64,000 bases of DNA from Paracoccus salsus (GCF_021556615.1 NZ_JAKGGD010000001.1:62001-126000); one strand, 5' to 3'. Counted from the first letter of the stretch, positions 1 through 8,722 are shown. The notes: a model not told the origin generated them from the sequence alone. Program-made: numbers and translations.

Positions 1-184
1 TTTCAGGGCCAGCATGCGCGCGGGCTGCGTCATGGTGAACCTGCCCACGGCGGGCACGGATTATCACGTTCCGTTCGGCGGGCGTGGCGCCTCGTCGTTC
101 GGGCCGCGCGAGCAGGGGCGCTATGCGGCCGAGTTCTACACCGTGGTCAAGACCGCCTATGTGGCGGCCGGCACACCGGAATGA
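1..184 (+). CDS. Aldehyde dehydrogenase, C-terminal end (partial)
   Basis: Only the last 60 codons are in the window, read from base 2 to the TGA at 182-184. The residues MVNLPTAGTDYHVPFGGRG followed by SSFGPREQGRYAAEF and a final VKTAY match the C-terminal cofactor and oligomerisation segment of NAD(P)-dependent aldehyde dehydrogenases, most like the alpha-ketoglutaric semialdehyde dehydrogenase branch as I remember it. The catalytic Cys and Glu lie outside the window. Its stop overlaps the ATG of the M19-like gene (ATGA), so the two are translationally coupled and the aldehyde dehydrogenase belongs to the downstream module. The substrate cannot be judged from this fragment. Confidence 0.85.
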   Translation, partial: FRASMRAGCVMVNLPTAGTDYHVPFGGRGASSFGPREQGRYAAEFYTVVKTAYVAAGTPE

Positions 185-1194
185 GCGTGCTGATCGACGG
201 GCTGCAATATGCCAACTGGTCGGAAAAGATCTTCCGCCAGATGCGGGATGGCGGCGTGGACGCGGTGCATGTCACCATCACCTATCACGAGACGTTCCGC
301 GAGACGGTCCTGAATATCGAGCGATGGAACCGCTGGTTCGAGCAGTTTCCCGACCTGATCTTTCAGGGCCGCACCGCGGCGGATGTCGCGCTTGCTCGCA
401 GGACCGGCCGGACTGCAATCTTCTTCGGCTCGCAGAACCCCTCCTGTATCGAGGACGATATCGGACTGGTCGAGATCCTGCACAGCCTGGGCCTGCGCTT
501 CATGCAGCTGACCTACAACAACCAATCCCTGCTGGCCACGGGATGCTACGAGGCCGAGGACACGGGCCTGACCCGCATGGGCCGCGAGGTGGTGGCCGAA
601 ATGAACCGTGTCGGGCTGGTCGTGGACATGAGCCATTCCGGCGAGCGGTCCACGCTTGATGCGATCCGGTATTCGACGCGCCCGATCGCCATTACCCATG
701 CCAACCCCGCAAGCTGGCACCCGGCGTTGCGCAACAAGTCCGACACCGTCCTGCGCGCCTTGGGCGAATCTGGCGGAATGCTGGGCTTTTCCGTCTATCC
801 GCATCACCTGAAGGATGGTTCCGGCTGCTCGCTGCAATCGTTTTGCGACATGATCGCGCGCAGTGTCGATCTGATGGGCGTCGGCCATGTCGGGATCGGA
901 ACCGACCTCTGCCAGGACCAGCCCGACAGCATCGTCGAATGGATGCGCGTCGGGCGCTGGACCAAGCGTCTGGACTATGGCGAGGGCAGCGCGTCAGCGC
1001 CGGGCTTTCCTGCGATGCCCGAGTGGTTCGGCGACAATCGCGATTTCGGCCGGATCGCATCGGGCCTGCGCGCCACGGGCATGGCCGAGGCGGACGCGGC
1101 CGCAGTCATGGGCAACAACTGGCTGCGGTTCTTCGAGGAAAGTTTCGGCCCTGCCCGTTCAGGCGTGAACGAACAGAAAGCCGCCGCGCAATGA
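181..1194 (+). CDS. Peptidase M19 (renal dipeptidase)-like protein with altered metal site
   Basis: The 337 residues have the M19 TIM-barrel pattern: FMQLTYNNQSLLATGCY (about 108-123), VVDMSH (147-152), ITHANP (171-176) and GIGTDLCQD (238-246). M19 enzymes normally bind two zinc ions through an N-terminal HxD, a Glu in an EGG motif, two His and an Asp. Here the two His (152, 173) and the Asp (242) are present, but the N-terminal site reads DGLQYANW (6-13) and the Glu region reads GSQNPS (83-88), so HxD and Glu appear replaced. I remember a similar protein beside the glycine betaine/dimethylglycine genes of Pseudomonas. It overlaps the upstream aldehyde dehydrogenase and precedes a BCCT carrier. 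It may not be an ordinary dipeptidase. Confidence 0.8.
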   Translation: MSVLIDGLQYANWSEKIFRQMRDGGVDAVHVTITYHETFRETVLNIERWNRWFEQFPDLIFQGRTAADVALARRTGRTAIFFGSQNPSCIEDDIGLVEILHSLGLRFMQLTYNNQSLLATGCYEAEDTGLTRMGREVVAEMNRVGLVVDMSHSGERSTLDAIRYSTRPIAITHANPASWHPALRNKSDTVLRALGESGGMLGFSVYPHHLKDGSGCSLQSFCDMIARSVDLMGVGHVGIGTDLCQDQPDSIVEWMRVGRWTKRLDYGEGSASAPGFPAMPEWFGDNRDFGRIASGLRATGMAEADAAAVMGNNWLRFFEESFGPARSGVNEQKAAAQ

Positions 1195-1239
1195 CGACCT
1201 TTCGGGGTCGGTGAATGATCTTGTCGGGGAGGACAATGA

Positions 1240-2790
1240 ATGAGCGACGTTACGGAAACGGGCGGCAATTTTGCCCGTGATCGCCGGGTGGACAAGCCTC
1301 TATTTGCAATAACCGGCGGGTTTATCCTGTTGTTCTGCGCGCTGGCGCTGTTCGACATCGACCTGCTGTCGGCCCTTGTCGACCAGGGGTTCAATTTCGC
1401 CGCGACCTGGTTCGGCCTCTACTGGCAGATCCTGCTTCTGGCGACCTTCTTCATGGGCCTGGTGCTGTGCGTGCTGCCGGGCAGCCGGGTCAAGCTGGGC
1501 AACATCGCGGCGCCAGAGTTCACGCTGTTCCAGTGGGGCTCCATGATCATGTGCACGCTGCTGGCCGGCGGCGGGGTGTTCTGGGCGGCGGGCGAGCCGA
1601 TCGCCCACTACCTGTCCACGCCGCCCGTGTTCGGCGATCTGAGCGGCGACCCGGCGGCACAGGCCTATGCGGCACTGGCGCAAAGCTATCTGCACTGGGG
1701 CTTTCTGGCCTGGGCGATCCTTGGCGCGCTGACCACGGTCATGCTGATGCATTACCACTACGACAAGGGACTGCCGCTGGCCCCACGCACCCTGCTTTAT
1801 CCCGTTTTCGGCGACCGGGCGATCAATGGCCCGATCGGGCTGATTGCGGATGCCTGCTGCATCATCGCGGTGGTTGCCGGGACCGTCGGACCGATCGGTT
1901 TCCTGGGTCTGCAGATGTCCTATGGATTGAATGCGCTGTTCGGCATCCCCGACAGCTTTGCCACGCAGACCATCGTGATCCTTGCGCTGGCCAGCCTCTA
2001 CACGATCTCGGCGGTGACGGGCCTGTCCAGGGGCATTCAGCTTCTGTCCAGGATCAACGTGATCCTGGCCTTTGTCCTGGTCGCCTTCATGCTGGTGGCA
2101 GGGCCGACCTTCTTCATCTTCGACGGGTTTGCGGGCGGTATGGGTGTCTATCTGTCGAATTTCTTCGACATGGCGATGTTTCGCGGTGACGCCGGTGCGT
2201 TTGGCGAGCCGGGCTGGCTGGGCTGGTGGACCGTGTTCTTCTGGGGCTGGTTCCTGGGTTACGGCCCGCTGATGGCGATCTTCATCGCCCGTGTCAGCCG
2301 GGGCCGGTCGATCCGCTCGATCATCGTGATGCTGGCCATCATCGCCCCGCTGGTCACCAATTTCTGGTTCACGATCATCGGCGGAACCGGCATCGCGCTG
2401 GAACAGATGACGCCGGGCGTGATCTCGGGCCCGTTCGAGGGGTTCAACCTTCCGGCCGGGTTGCTGGCGACCACGCAAGCGCTTCCGCTGGGGTTCCTGC
2501 TGTCGCTGCTTTTCCTTGTGCTGACGATGATCTTCGTCGCCACGACCAGCGACTCGATGAGCTTTGTTATCGCCACGTCGATGTCCGACGACAATCCTTC
2601 GGTCTTCCTGCGCAGCTTCTGGGGCGTGGCGATGGGTGTCATGGCGCTGATCCTGATCTCGACCGGTGCGGGCGGGATCGGCAAGCTGCAAAGCTTCATT
2701 GTCGTCACGGCGGTTCCCGTGTCGCTGGTGCTGTTGCCGTCACTCTGGGACGCGCTGCGGATCACCTTGCATTTGGGCAAGCGGGCCTGA
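1240..2790 (+). CDS. BCCT family betaine/carnitine/choline-type transporter
   Basis: This 516-residue membrane protein has about twelve hydrophobic segments and the family hallmark around residues 330-350, WWTVFFWGWFLGYGPLMAIF then IARVSRGRS. It also carries the Trp-rich start of the transport core and MHYHYDKGLPLAPRTLLYP (about 168-186). BCCT proteins import quaternary ammonium or related zwitterionic compounds using a Na+ or H+ gradient. There is no long charged C-terminal extension of the kind used for osmosensing in BetP, so a catabolic uptake role is more likely than osmotic activation; that is inference. It starts 45 bp after the M19-like gene, in a run of same-strand genes ending with ridA. 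The substrate is unknown. Confidence 0.93.
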   Translation: MSDVTETGGNFARDRRVDKPLFAITGGFILLFCALALFDIDLLSALVDQGFNFAATWFGLYWQILLLATFFMGLVLCVLPGSRVKLGNIAAPEFTLFQWGSMIMCTLLAGGGVFWAAGEPIAHYLSTPPVFGDLSGDPAAQAYAALAQSYLHWGFLAWAILGALTTVMLMHYHYDKGLPLAPRTLLYPVFGDRAINGPIGLIADACCIIAVVAGTVGPIGFLGLQMSYGLNALFGIPDSFATQTIVILALASLYTISAVTGLSRGIQLLSRINVILAFVLVAFMLVAGPTFFIFDGFAGGMGVYLSNFFDMAMFRGDAGAFGEPGWLGWWTVFFWGWFLGYGPLMAIFIARVSRGRSIRSIIVMLAIIAPLVTNFWFTIIGGTGIALEQMTPGVISGPFEGFNLPAGLLATTQALPLGFLLSLLFLVLTMIFVATTSDSMSFVIATSMSDDNPSVFLRSFWGVAMGVMALILISTGAGGIGKLQSFIVVTAVPVSLVLLPSLWDALRITLHLGKRA

Positions 2791-2858
2791 CCACGAAGCT
2801 TTCGGTGCGGGCGGCCCGATCGCCGCCCCGCCATGTCGCAAGGATCACCGAGGACAAC

Positions 2859-4538
2859 ATGGATTGTGCTTCTCTCAACCCGATTCCCGAAGCCGCAGCG
2901 TTCCGCCGTCCGCCATCGCAGGTCATGCGTCTTGACCGGATGGGAAGCGCACATCCCACGCGACTGTCGTTTCTGCGCAGCCTTCTTCGCCGGGTAAGCG
3001 ACGAAGGCTGGACCTTCGATCGTCCGGTCTGGGACATCGACGGGCGCGGCGTGGGCCGGGCGGTCTATCGTGCCGCAGGACCCGTCCGGACCTATTGCCT
3101 GGTGGCCTTTGCCCATGATCTGCCCGCCGAAATGCGTTCGGACCGGGTGATCGCCACCGCGTGGGATGCAACCTTCACGCTGTTTGATGGCGAACCGGAC
3201 GCCGATGATCTGGATCGGCTTCAGGCCAATGTGCCATTGCAGGAAGCTGGGCGGATCAGCGCGCGCGAATTGTCGCTCAGCCGGGCAAACCGCTCCGTGC
3301 GCCTGTTCGCCCATGTCATCGAACGGCTTGCCGCCGGCATGCAGCCCGACCCTGCCGAGGTCGAGGCGGTCGGCTATCTGATGCGCACCACCGCCGTGTA
3401 TGGGTCGGGCAAGTTCGGCGCTGCCGATCGCGCCAACATCGCGGATCGGCCTGAACTCAGCGCGCCGTTCCAGGCCGAGATGCTTTCGGTCTGGCTGACG
3501 CGGCAATTCACCGTGGATATCGTCGAGCATCTGGCCGCCACACGCGGTGGCGCGAGCGCCGTGCGACTGGACCCTGCCATCAGGCGCATGCTGGGCGTCG
3601 GCAATTCGACCGGGCTCGGCATGGCCCCCTTCCTGGTCCGCCATCCGGTGCTGTTGAACAACTGGATGATGGCGCGCGAAGAGGCCCTTGCGCGCGTCCG
3701 GGCGCAGCATGCCGCGCGTCCCGATGCCGTGGCCGCGTTTCAGGCGGCGCTTGCCGAGGCAACCGAGAATGCCCGGCAATGGCATTCAACCCATCCGATC
3801 CAGATCGCGAAGCTGGACGCGCTGCGGCGTGATCTGACATGCCTTGCGGACCGGATCGCGAACTGGCCCGAACCGCAGTCGAACCATCCTTGGGACAGGC
3901 TGTGGCGTTGGGGCGAGGCAGAGCTGTCGCTTGAAGGACAAGAGGCGCTGCTGGCGCTGATGCTTGAGCCGCATGGCGACCTTGTCGACGGGCTTTCCGA
4001 CTGCATGACCGCCGACGAAAAGGCCTGGTTCCGCCTTGACGGCACGATCACGGTTGCCGATTTCTCGGCAAGCCTCGCACAGCATTACGACTGGGCCCTG
4101 GCCATAGATTTCGACCAGCCGGACAAAGCGGCACGGTTCTGGTATGTCTCGGAGGAAAAACTGGAACCGCGCCTTGGCAACCGGTTCGAAGAGGATGGCG
4201 CGTCCCTCGAGCAGCCGCTCTGCATCGCCCGGTTGGCCCACGAGTTGCACACGGCGCTGAAGGATTGGCCCGGCGACGCATCGCTGGCGGCGTTCCTGCT
4301 GGCACATCCCGAACATCGCTTCATGGCGCGGCGGGCGCAGATCCTGGGCCACCATCCCTATGCCGAGGTTCGTGACAACCTGATTGCCGCGGAAATCCTG
4401 CCGATCGACCTGATGCGCTGCAAGCTGGCCTTCTTCGGCGCCAGCCGCTTTGATCCCAGATCCGACAAATGGGTGCGCATCAGCCTGTTCCAGGGAATGC
4501 CCTATCCGTCGGACATGACGCCGGGGGGCTGGGCATGA
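2859..4538 (+). CDS. Conserved protein of unknown function, 559 aa
   Basis: I do not recognise a named domain. The start at 2859 is chosen because GAGGA lies just upstream (AGGATCACCGAGGACAAC) and because the frame upstream only shadows the BCCT gene. The product is soluble, without signal peptide or membrane segments. Dense motif-like blocks suggest strong conservation: RSDRVIATAWDATFTLFDG (93-111), LSRANRSVRLFAHV (140-153), YLMRTTAVYGSGKFG (173-187), GVGNSTGLGMAPFLVRHP (246-263) and DKWVRISLFQGMPYP near the C terminus. The GNSTGLGM block has the look of a phosphate- or substrate-binding loop, but that is a guess. It lies 68 bp after the transporter and overlaps the DUF3726-like gene by ATGA, so it probably acts on the imported compound. 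Confidence 0.75.
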   Translation: MDCASLNPIPEAAAFRRPPSQVMRLDRMGSAHPTRLSFLRSLLRRVSDEGWTFDRPVWDIDGRGVGRAVYRAAGPVRTYCLVAFAHDLPAEMRSDRVIATAWDATFTLFDGEPDADDLDRLQANVPLQEAGRISARELSLSRANRSVRLFAHVIERLAAGMQPDPAEVEAVGYLMRTTAVYGSGKFGAADRANIADRPELSAPFQAEMLSVWLTRQFTVDIVEHLAATRGGASAVRLDPAIRRMLGVGNSTGLGMAPFLVRHPVLLNNWMMAREEALARVRAQHAARPDAVAAFQAALAEATENARQWHSTHPIQIAKLDALRRDLTCLADRIANWPEPQSNHPWDRLWRWGEAELSLEGQEALLALMLEPHGDLVDGLSDCMTADEKAWFRLDGTITVADFSASLAQHYDWALAIDFDQPDKAARFWYVSEEKLEPRLGNRFEEDGASLEQPLCIARLAHELHTALKDWPGDASLAAFLLAHPEHRFMARRAQILGHHPYAEVRDNLIAAEILPIDLMRCKLAFFGASRFDPRSDKWVRISLFQGMPYPSDMTPGGWA

Positions 4539-5269
4539 GCGCGGCCCAGGATCACGAGGCGGAACCCAACGATCCGACCCGCTCGGGCTCGCCCGTGCCT
4601 GGCGGAAAGGACGCATGCCTGTCGCAGAACGAGATCGAGCAACTCTGCCTCAAGGCGGCCAGGGGTGCGGGCATGAGCTGGGGCTTGGCCGAGGAGGCGG
4701 GCTTTGCCGCCGCCTGGTTGGCTGCGCGCGGACTGGACGGACCTGGGATCCTGCTGGCACAGCTCACGCTTGCGGATGGCCGTCCATGGGACGAGATATG
4801 CCCCCTTGTCGCACCGGGACGGTTCGCGGCGGAAGACAGCGGCTGTCTGTGTCCGATCGCGCTTGGCAGCACCTTGTGCGATCATGCGGCCCTGCCCCAA
4901 GCGTCCATGGAAAACGCGCCGTTGCGGTTGGGGCCGGTCAGCTGTCCGCTTCTGCTTCTGCCCTTCCTCTCGGCCGTTGCGACGGCGCGGCGACAAAGCC
5001 TTTGCCTCCGCTGGCCACGGGGCATGGTTGTCCTGACGGCGGATGGGCAGATCGCAGGCGATGCGACGCGCCTGGGGGCAGAAACGTCGCTCACGGCCGA
5101 ACTGGAACGTCACAAGCCAGCAACGGAGCGTGTTCCCGTGACCGGCGATCTGCCTTTCCTGCCTTCGGAAACCCTGAGGGGTTTGAATGATCTTGCGCTG
5201 CGTACGACAGTACCGGCGTCCGAGGCTTCGCGCGCAGGCGCCGGAGCCGTCACTGGTGACAACGACTGA
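4535..5269 (+). CDS. DUF3726-like protein
   Basis: This 244-residue soluble protein begins at the ATG overlapping the previous stop (ATGA, 4535-4538). The segment LSQNEIEQLCLKAARGAGM followed by SWGLAEEAGFAAAWLAARGL (about 29-68) matches, from memory, the opening of DUF3726 family proteins, for which no function is known to me. A second part contains several Cys residues (SGCLCPIALGSTLC, about 107-120). The last ~40 residues are low in predicted structure. The tight coupling to the 559-residue protein and the RidA gene 14 bp downstream argue for a shared pathway. The family assignment is from motif recall only. Confidence 0.7.
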   Translation: MSAAQDHEAEPNDPTRSGSPVPGGKDACLSQNEIEQLCLKAARGAGMSWGLAEEAGFAAAWLAARGLDGPGILLAQLTLADGRPWDEICPLVAPGRFAAEDSGCLCPIALGSTLCDHAALPQASMENAPLRLGPVSCPLLLLPFLSAVATARRQSLCLRWPRGMVVLTADGQIAGDATRLGAETSLTAELERHKPATERVPVTGDLPFLPSETLRGLNDLALRTTVPASEASRAGAGAVTGDND

Positions 5270-5283
5270 TCGAAGGAAACGAG

Positions 5284-5637
5284 ATGACCATGCACAGACT
5301 GAACCCCGGCCCCCGCATGAGCGAGGCTGTCCGCGTCGGCGATATCGTGTTTCTCGCCGGACAGATTCCGACAACGCTTGACGCGGACATCACGGTCCAG
5401 ACCCGCGAGGTGCTGGCCGAGATCGACGCCGTGATGGCCGAGCTGGGCGGAAGCAAGGCCGATATAGCCTCGGTGCAGGTCTGGCTGTCGGACATGGCCG
5501 ACTTCCAGGGCATGAATGCGGTCTGGGACAGTTGGGTCGATCCCGCAAATCCCCCCGCCCGCGCTACCGGAGGTGTCGCGCTTGCGCGCCCCGGCATGCG
5601 GGTCGAAATGATCGCGGTCGCGCGCGCGCCCGCATGA
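5284..5637 (+). CDS. RidA/YjgF family enamine/imine deaminase
   Basis: The 117 residues cover a complete RidA fold: IVFLAGQIP (about 21-29), VQVWLSDMADFQGMNAVWDS (about 64-83), NPPARATGGVAL (about 88-99) and the final VEMIAVAR. The Arg in PPARAT fits the conserved Arg that holds the substrate carboxylate. RidA proteins hydrolyse reactive 2-aminoacrylate-type enamines/imines made by PLP or amine-oxidising enzymes. The start is preceded by AAGGAAACGAG. It is the last gene of the BCCT run, which suggests the pathway makes an imine or enamine intermediate; that is inference. Confidence 0.9.
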   Translation: MTMHRLNPGPRMSEAVRVGDIVFLAGQIPTTLDADITVQTREVLAEIDAVMAELGGSKADIASVQVWLSDMADFQGMNAVWDSWVDPANPPARATGGVALARPGMRVEMIAVARAPA

Positions 5638-5797
5638 ATGCGGCGCCGCCAGGGTGGATGTTTCGCATCGCGGCCCTGGTTTGAAACGTCTGTCCTGGCG
5701 CGCATCTTCGGTGGGCATCCCGCGGATCTTGACCTAGTCTGCCACAACGCCGCGGGCCGATAAGGCGATGCAGCGCGGCATCCGAGGGGCGCGGGGC

Positions 5798-6919
5798 ATG
5801 GAACCGATCAGACTTGGGATGGTGGGCGGCGGCCAGGGCAGCTTCATCGGCGCGGTGCATCGGATCGCCGCGCGAATGGACGGGCATTTCCGGCTGGTGG
5901 CCGGCGCTCTCGCCTCGGATCCGGGGCGGGCGCGAGACAGCGCCGCCGAGCTGGGGCTGGAGCCCGGCCGCAGCTACGGTCATTTCGCCGAGATGGCGGA
6001 GGCCGAGTCGAGCCGCGCCGACGGCATCCAGGCGGTGTCGATCGTGGCTCCCAATCATGTCCACGCCCCCGCCGCGATCGAATTCCTCAGGCGCGGCATT
6101 CATGTCATCTGCGACAAGCCGCTGACCGCGACGCTGGACGAAGCCGAGGCGCTGGTAGCCGTCGCGCAGACGAGTCGCGCGCGGTTCATTCTGACGCATA
6201 ATTATACAGGATATCCGCTGGTCCGGCAGGCGCGTGAAATGGTCACGCAGGGAAAGATCGGAACGCTGCGCCTTGTGCAGGTGGAATATCTTCAGGACTG
6301 GTTGACCGACGCGGTCGAGTCGCAGGGCGTGAAGCAGGCCGAATGGCGATCCGATCCGGCCCGCGCGGGCCTGGGCGGCGCGCTTGGCGATATCGGCACC
6401 CACGCCCACAACCTGGCCGGCTTCGTCACCGGGCTGGCGGTCGAAAGTCTTGCCGCCGACATCCAGAGTTTCGTGCCCGGCCGCAGGCTGGACGACAACG
6501 CCCATGTCCTGTTGCGGTATCCGGGCGGCGTGCGGGGCACGCTGCTGTGCAGCCAGATCGCGCCCGGGCGCGAAAACGGCCTGGCGATCCGTATCTTCGG
6601 CGACGCCGGTGGCCTTGAATGGCATCAGCAGCGGCCGGATGCGTTGTGGTACAGCCCGTATGGTCAACCGACTCAGGTTCTGACGCGGATGGGGCCAGGC
6701 ACGGGCCAGACCGCGGCGGCAGCCTCGCGCGTTCCGGCCGGGCACCCCGAAGGCTATCTGGAAGCCTTTGCCAATATCTATGCGGATGCCGCCGCAGCCC
6801 TGCGGACGGGCGTATCCCCTGCCCTGCTGCCCGGCCTTGAGGACGGCGTTGCGGGGATGCGTTTCGTCGCGGCCTGCGTCACCTCGTCCCGCCAGAACAG
6901 CGCCTGGGTGACGCCCTGA
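5798..6919 (+). CDS. Gfo/Idh/MocA family oxidoreductase
   Basis: This 373-residue protein has an N-terminal Rossmann fold, LGMVGGGQGSFIGAVHR (about 6-22), the family motif CDKPLTATLDEAE (about 106-118), and a C-terminal substrate domain with GGALGDIGTHAHNL (about 197-210), where the Gly-Asp-x-Gly-x-His pattern is the usual active-site segment. The family oxidises or reduces sugars, inositols and related polyols with NAD(P). I chose the ATG at 5798 because GAGGGG precedes it and the Rossmann motif follows at the normal distance; 5768 is possible. It lies 160 bp after ridA on the same strand and may or may not be co-transcribed. The substrate is unknown. Confidence 0.9.
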   Translation: MEPIRLGMVGGGQGSFIGAVHRIAARMDGHFRLVAGALASDPGRARDSAAELGLEPGRSYGHFAEMAEAESSRADGIQAVSIVAPNHVHAPAAIEFLRRGIHVICDKPLTATLDEAEALVAVAQTSRARFILTHNYTGYPLVRQAREMVTQGKIGTLRLVQVEYLQDWLTDAVESQGVKQAEWRSDPARAGLGGALGDIGTHAHNLAGFVTGLAVESLAADIQSFVPGRRLDDNAHVLLRYPGGVRGTLLCSQIAPGRENGLAIRIFGDAGGLEWHQQRPDALWYSPYGQPTQVLTRMGPGTGQTAAAASRVPAGHPEGYLEAFANIYADAAAALRTGVSPALLPGLEDGVAGMRFVAACVTSSRQNSAWVTP

Positions 6920-7059
6920 CCACAGCCATGATCCGCGCTTGCCGGCGCCGCCCACGGCGAAAGGCAAGGGTGGCCTGACGAAATCCCTGAGGGCCGCGCG
7001 CAGGTCGGCCCCGGACTCAGAACTTGCCGGAATCGGTTCTCTGGGTCACACTGGACGAC

Positions 7060-8040
7060 ATGATGAAAGTCGTTGACATCGTGTCGCGCAGCGCCAGCCG
7101 CGCAGCGCTTGGCTGCATCCTGATCGTTGCCGGTCTCTTCTGGCCGGCAGCCTCCATGCCCTTCGGCACGATCAATCAGCTTGGCCAGTCCGCGGAACAT
7201 GAGAAGATCACGCGGCTTGCCCTCGCCGACGCGGGTTTTCAGCCGTTCACACTGGACATGCTGGCTGGGGCCACCGGCCGCTTCGGGGCGGTCGGCGCCC
7301 CGGACCGCCCGGACCGTGGCCTGATGTCGGACAAGGCCGCGCATTGCGATGGCGGCGATCATCTGGACGTGCCGGCCTATCCGCATGATCCGGCCGATGC
7401 CCGGGCCCGGCTGGAGGCATGCCGGACATGGATTTACGATAACCTCGGCACCGCCGTCGTCGCTGCCTCGGCGCTGGTTCGTAACGGCAAGGTCGACGAT
7501 TCCCAGATCCCGACGCATCTGCCCTGCATCTTCAACGGATCGACAGGCAGGGCGAAATGCAACGTGCTCGAAGCGCTGGGGCTGGCCTTTCACGCGGCTC
7601 AGGATTTCTATGCCCACACAAACTGGGCCGACACGGCGCTGGACCAGCCGATCGGCCTCGAGAACCCACCCGGCCTGCAACAGCCCGACCGTGCCGGTTG
7701 GATCGACCCACGACGCCAGGAGCCGTTTCCGCAGGGCCTGATCAGCGGCTGCTATGACGGTTTTCCCGAAACCATCCATTGCGCGGACCGGGTGCGGCAC
7801 AAGGTGCTGAACAAGGATGAGGGTCCGATTGATCCGCAAACCGGCGCAATCGGCACGGGCACGACGACACGAGGCGCGGCACAGGGCAATTTCGCCTCCG
7901 CCGTGACCGCAGCCATCGCCGACACCAGCGACAAGTGGCAATATTTCCGCGAGAGCGTCCTTGCCAGCTATGGCCCGCAGAACGGCAATCTGATCATCTG
8001 CGCCGTCCTGCAGGACGACCCGGCCCAGACCTGCCGCTAG
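7060..8040 (+). CDS. Secreted HET-C/CinY-like protein (putative Zn-phospholipase-C-like fold)
   Basis: The 326-residue product starts with a signal peptide (KVVDIVSRSASRAALGCILI then VAGLFWPAASM). The mature part begins with FGTINQLGQSAEHEKITRLA and contains LAGATGRFGAVGAPD, AHCDGGDHLDVPAYP and GLAFHAAQDFYAHTNWAD (about 177-194). The spaced His/Asp residues and the HxAQDFYxHxNW motif resemble CinY of actinobacteria and the fungal HET-C family, which are related to Zn-dependent phospholipase C folds. Many Cys residues (AHC, EACR, LPCIF, AKC, SGCY, IHC, IICA, TCR) suggest disulfides in the periplasm or outside. The start at 7060 is uncertain; an in-frame TTG lies at 7024. It converges on the next operon. 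Confidence 0.7.
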   Translation: MMKVVDIVSRSASRAALGCILIVAGLFWPAASMPFGTINQLGQSAEHEKITRLALADAGFQPFTLDMLAGATGRFGAVGAPDRPDRGLMSDKAAHCDGGDHLDVPAYPHDPADARARLEACRTWIYDNLGTAVVAASALVRNGKVDDSQIPTHLPCIFNGSTGRAKCNVLEALGLAFHAAQDFYAHTNWADTALDQPIGLENPPGLQQPDRAGWIDPRRQEPFPQGLISGCYDGFPETIHCADRVRHKVLNKDEGPIDPQTGAIGTGTTTRGAAQGNFASAVTAAIADTSDKWQYFRESVLASYGPQNGNLIICAVLQDDPAQTCR

Positions 8041-8067
8041 GCCACCACCGGCTTCGCCGGAGGTGGC
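8041..8067. terminator. Bidirectional hairpin terminator
   Basis: GCCACCACCGGC (8041-8052), loop TTC, then GCCGGAGGTGGC (8056-8067) form a 12-bp stem with one mismatch, starting right after the stop of the HET-C-like gene and ending 9 bp before the stop of the convergent operon. There is only a short T stretch (CCCTTT), so efficiency is unclear. Confidence 0.6.
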
Positions 8068-8075
8068 AGCCCCTT

Positions 8076-8720
8076 TCAGTCGTCCGCGTCGTTGACGACC
8101 TTCCAGGGGGTGCTTTCGCTGCCGCTTGGCGATGTGAACGCCACCTGGCCGTCGGCGCCGATGGTCAGCGTCACCGTCGCACCGTCATCACCGGCCTCGA
8201 GCATGTATTCCTTGAAGCCTACGGTGGTTTCCTTGTTCAGGATCATCGCGTCCGCCGCCTTGATCGCACCGGCCGCGGCCGCCACGAATGGCGCCGCCTC
8301 GCCGCTTTCAGGCAGGGATTGCATCAGTTTCAGTTCCGCCCATGACGCGTTGTCCTTGAGAAAGCCTTCGACCCAGTTGAAGATTTCCTGAAAGTTCTGC
8401 GGGGCGGTGGCGACCATCTGCTTTTCGGCGTTGACCCAGGTCACGCGCCACCAGTCGAGACCGGTCGAGCCAGCCCCGGTATGATAGCGCACCTTGCCGG
8501 CCGGCGAGACCGCCTCGCCCGGTTTCAACACCCCGGACCAGATATAGTGGTCCAGACAGTTGTCGCTGAACTTGTGGATGAGAGAGACCGATGCGATGGC
8601 CTCGGTCGTCTGGTTGACAATGCTTGCAACCGCCGTGCGGTGCTTGATCCAGGGCGCTTCGAGACCGCTTTTCTCGGGCTGGCTGAGATCCTGAAAACCT
8701 TCCACGCTATCCGTTGCCAT
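8076..8720 (-). CDS. Up-regulated-in-Daf-2-like beta domain protein with C-terminal extension
   Basis: The 214-residue protein has no signal peptide. The N-terminal half, RTAVASIVNQTTEAIASVSL then HKFSDN, a turn with VLKPGEA, and TGLDWWRVTWV (about 85-95), resembles the domain called 'up-regulated in Daf-2', found in nematodes, fungi and some bacteria. The C-terminal half contains WAELKLMQSL and ends in a beta-rich stretch with SGSESTPWKVV. It is clearly related to the next gene upstream. Its ATG at 8720 lies two bases after that gene's stop, so the pair is coupled; an in-frame ATG at 8753 would lie inside the upstream gene. The function is unknown. Confidence 0.65.
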   Translation of the reverse strand: MATDSVEGFQDLSQPEKSGLEAPWIKHRTAVASIVNQTTEAIASVSLIHKFSDNCLDHYIWSGVLKPGEAVSPAGKVRYHTGAGSTGLDWWRVTWVNAEKQMVATAPQNFQEIFNWVEGFLKDNASWAELKLMQSLPESGEAAPFVAAAAGAIKAADAMILNKETTVGFKEYMLEAGDDGATVTLTIGADGQVAFTSPSGSESTPWKVVNDADD

Positions 8721-8722
8721 GG

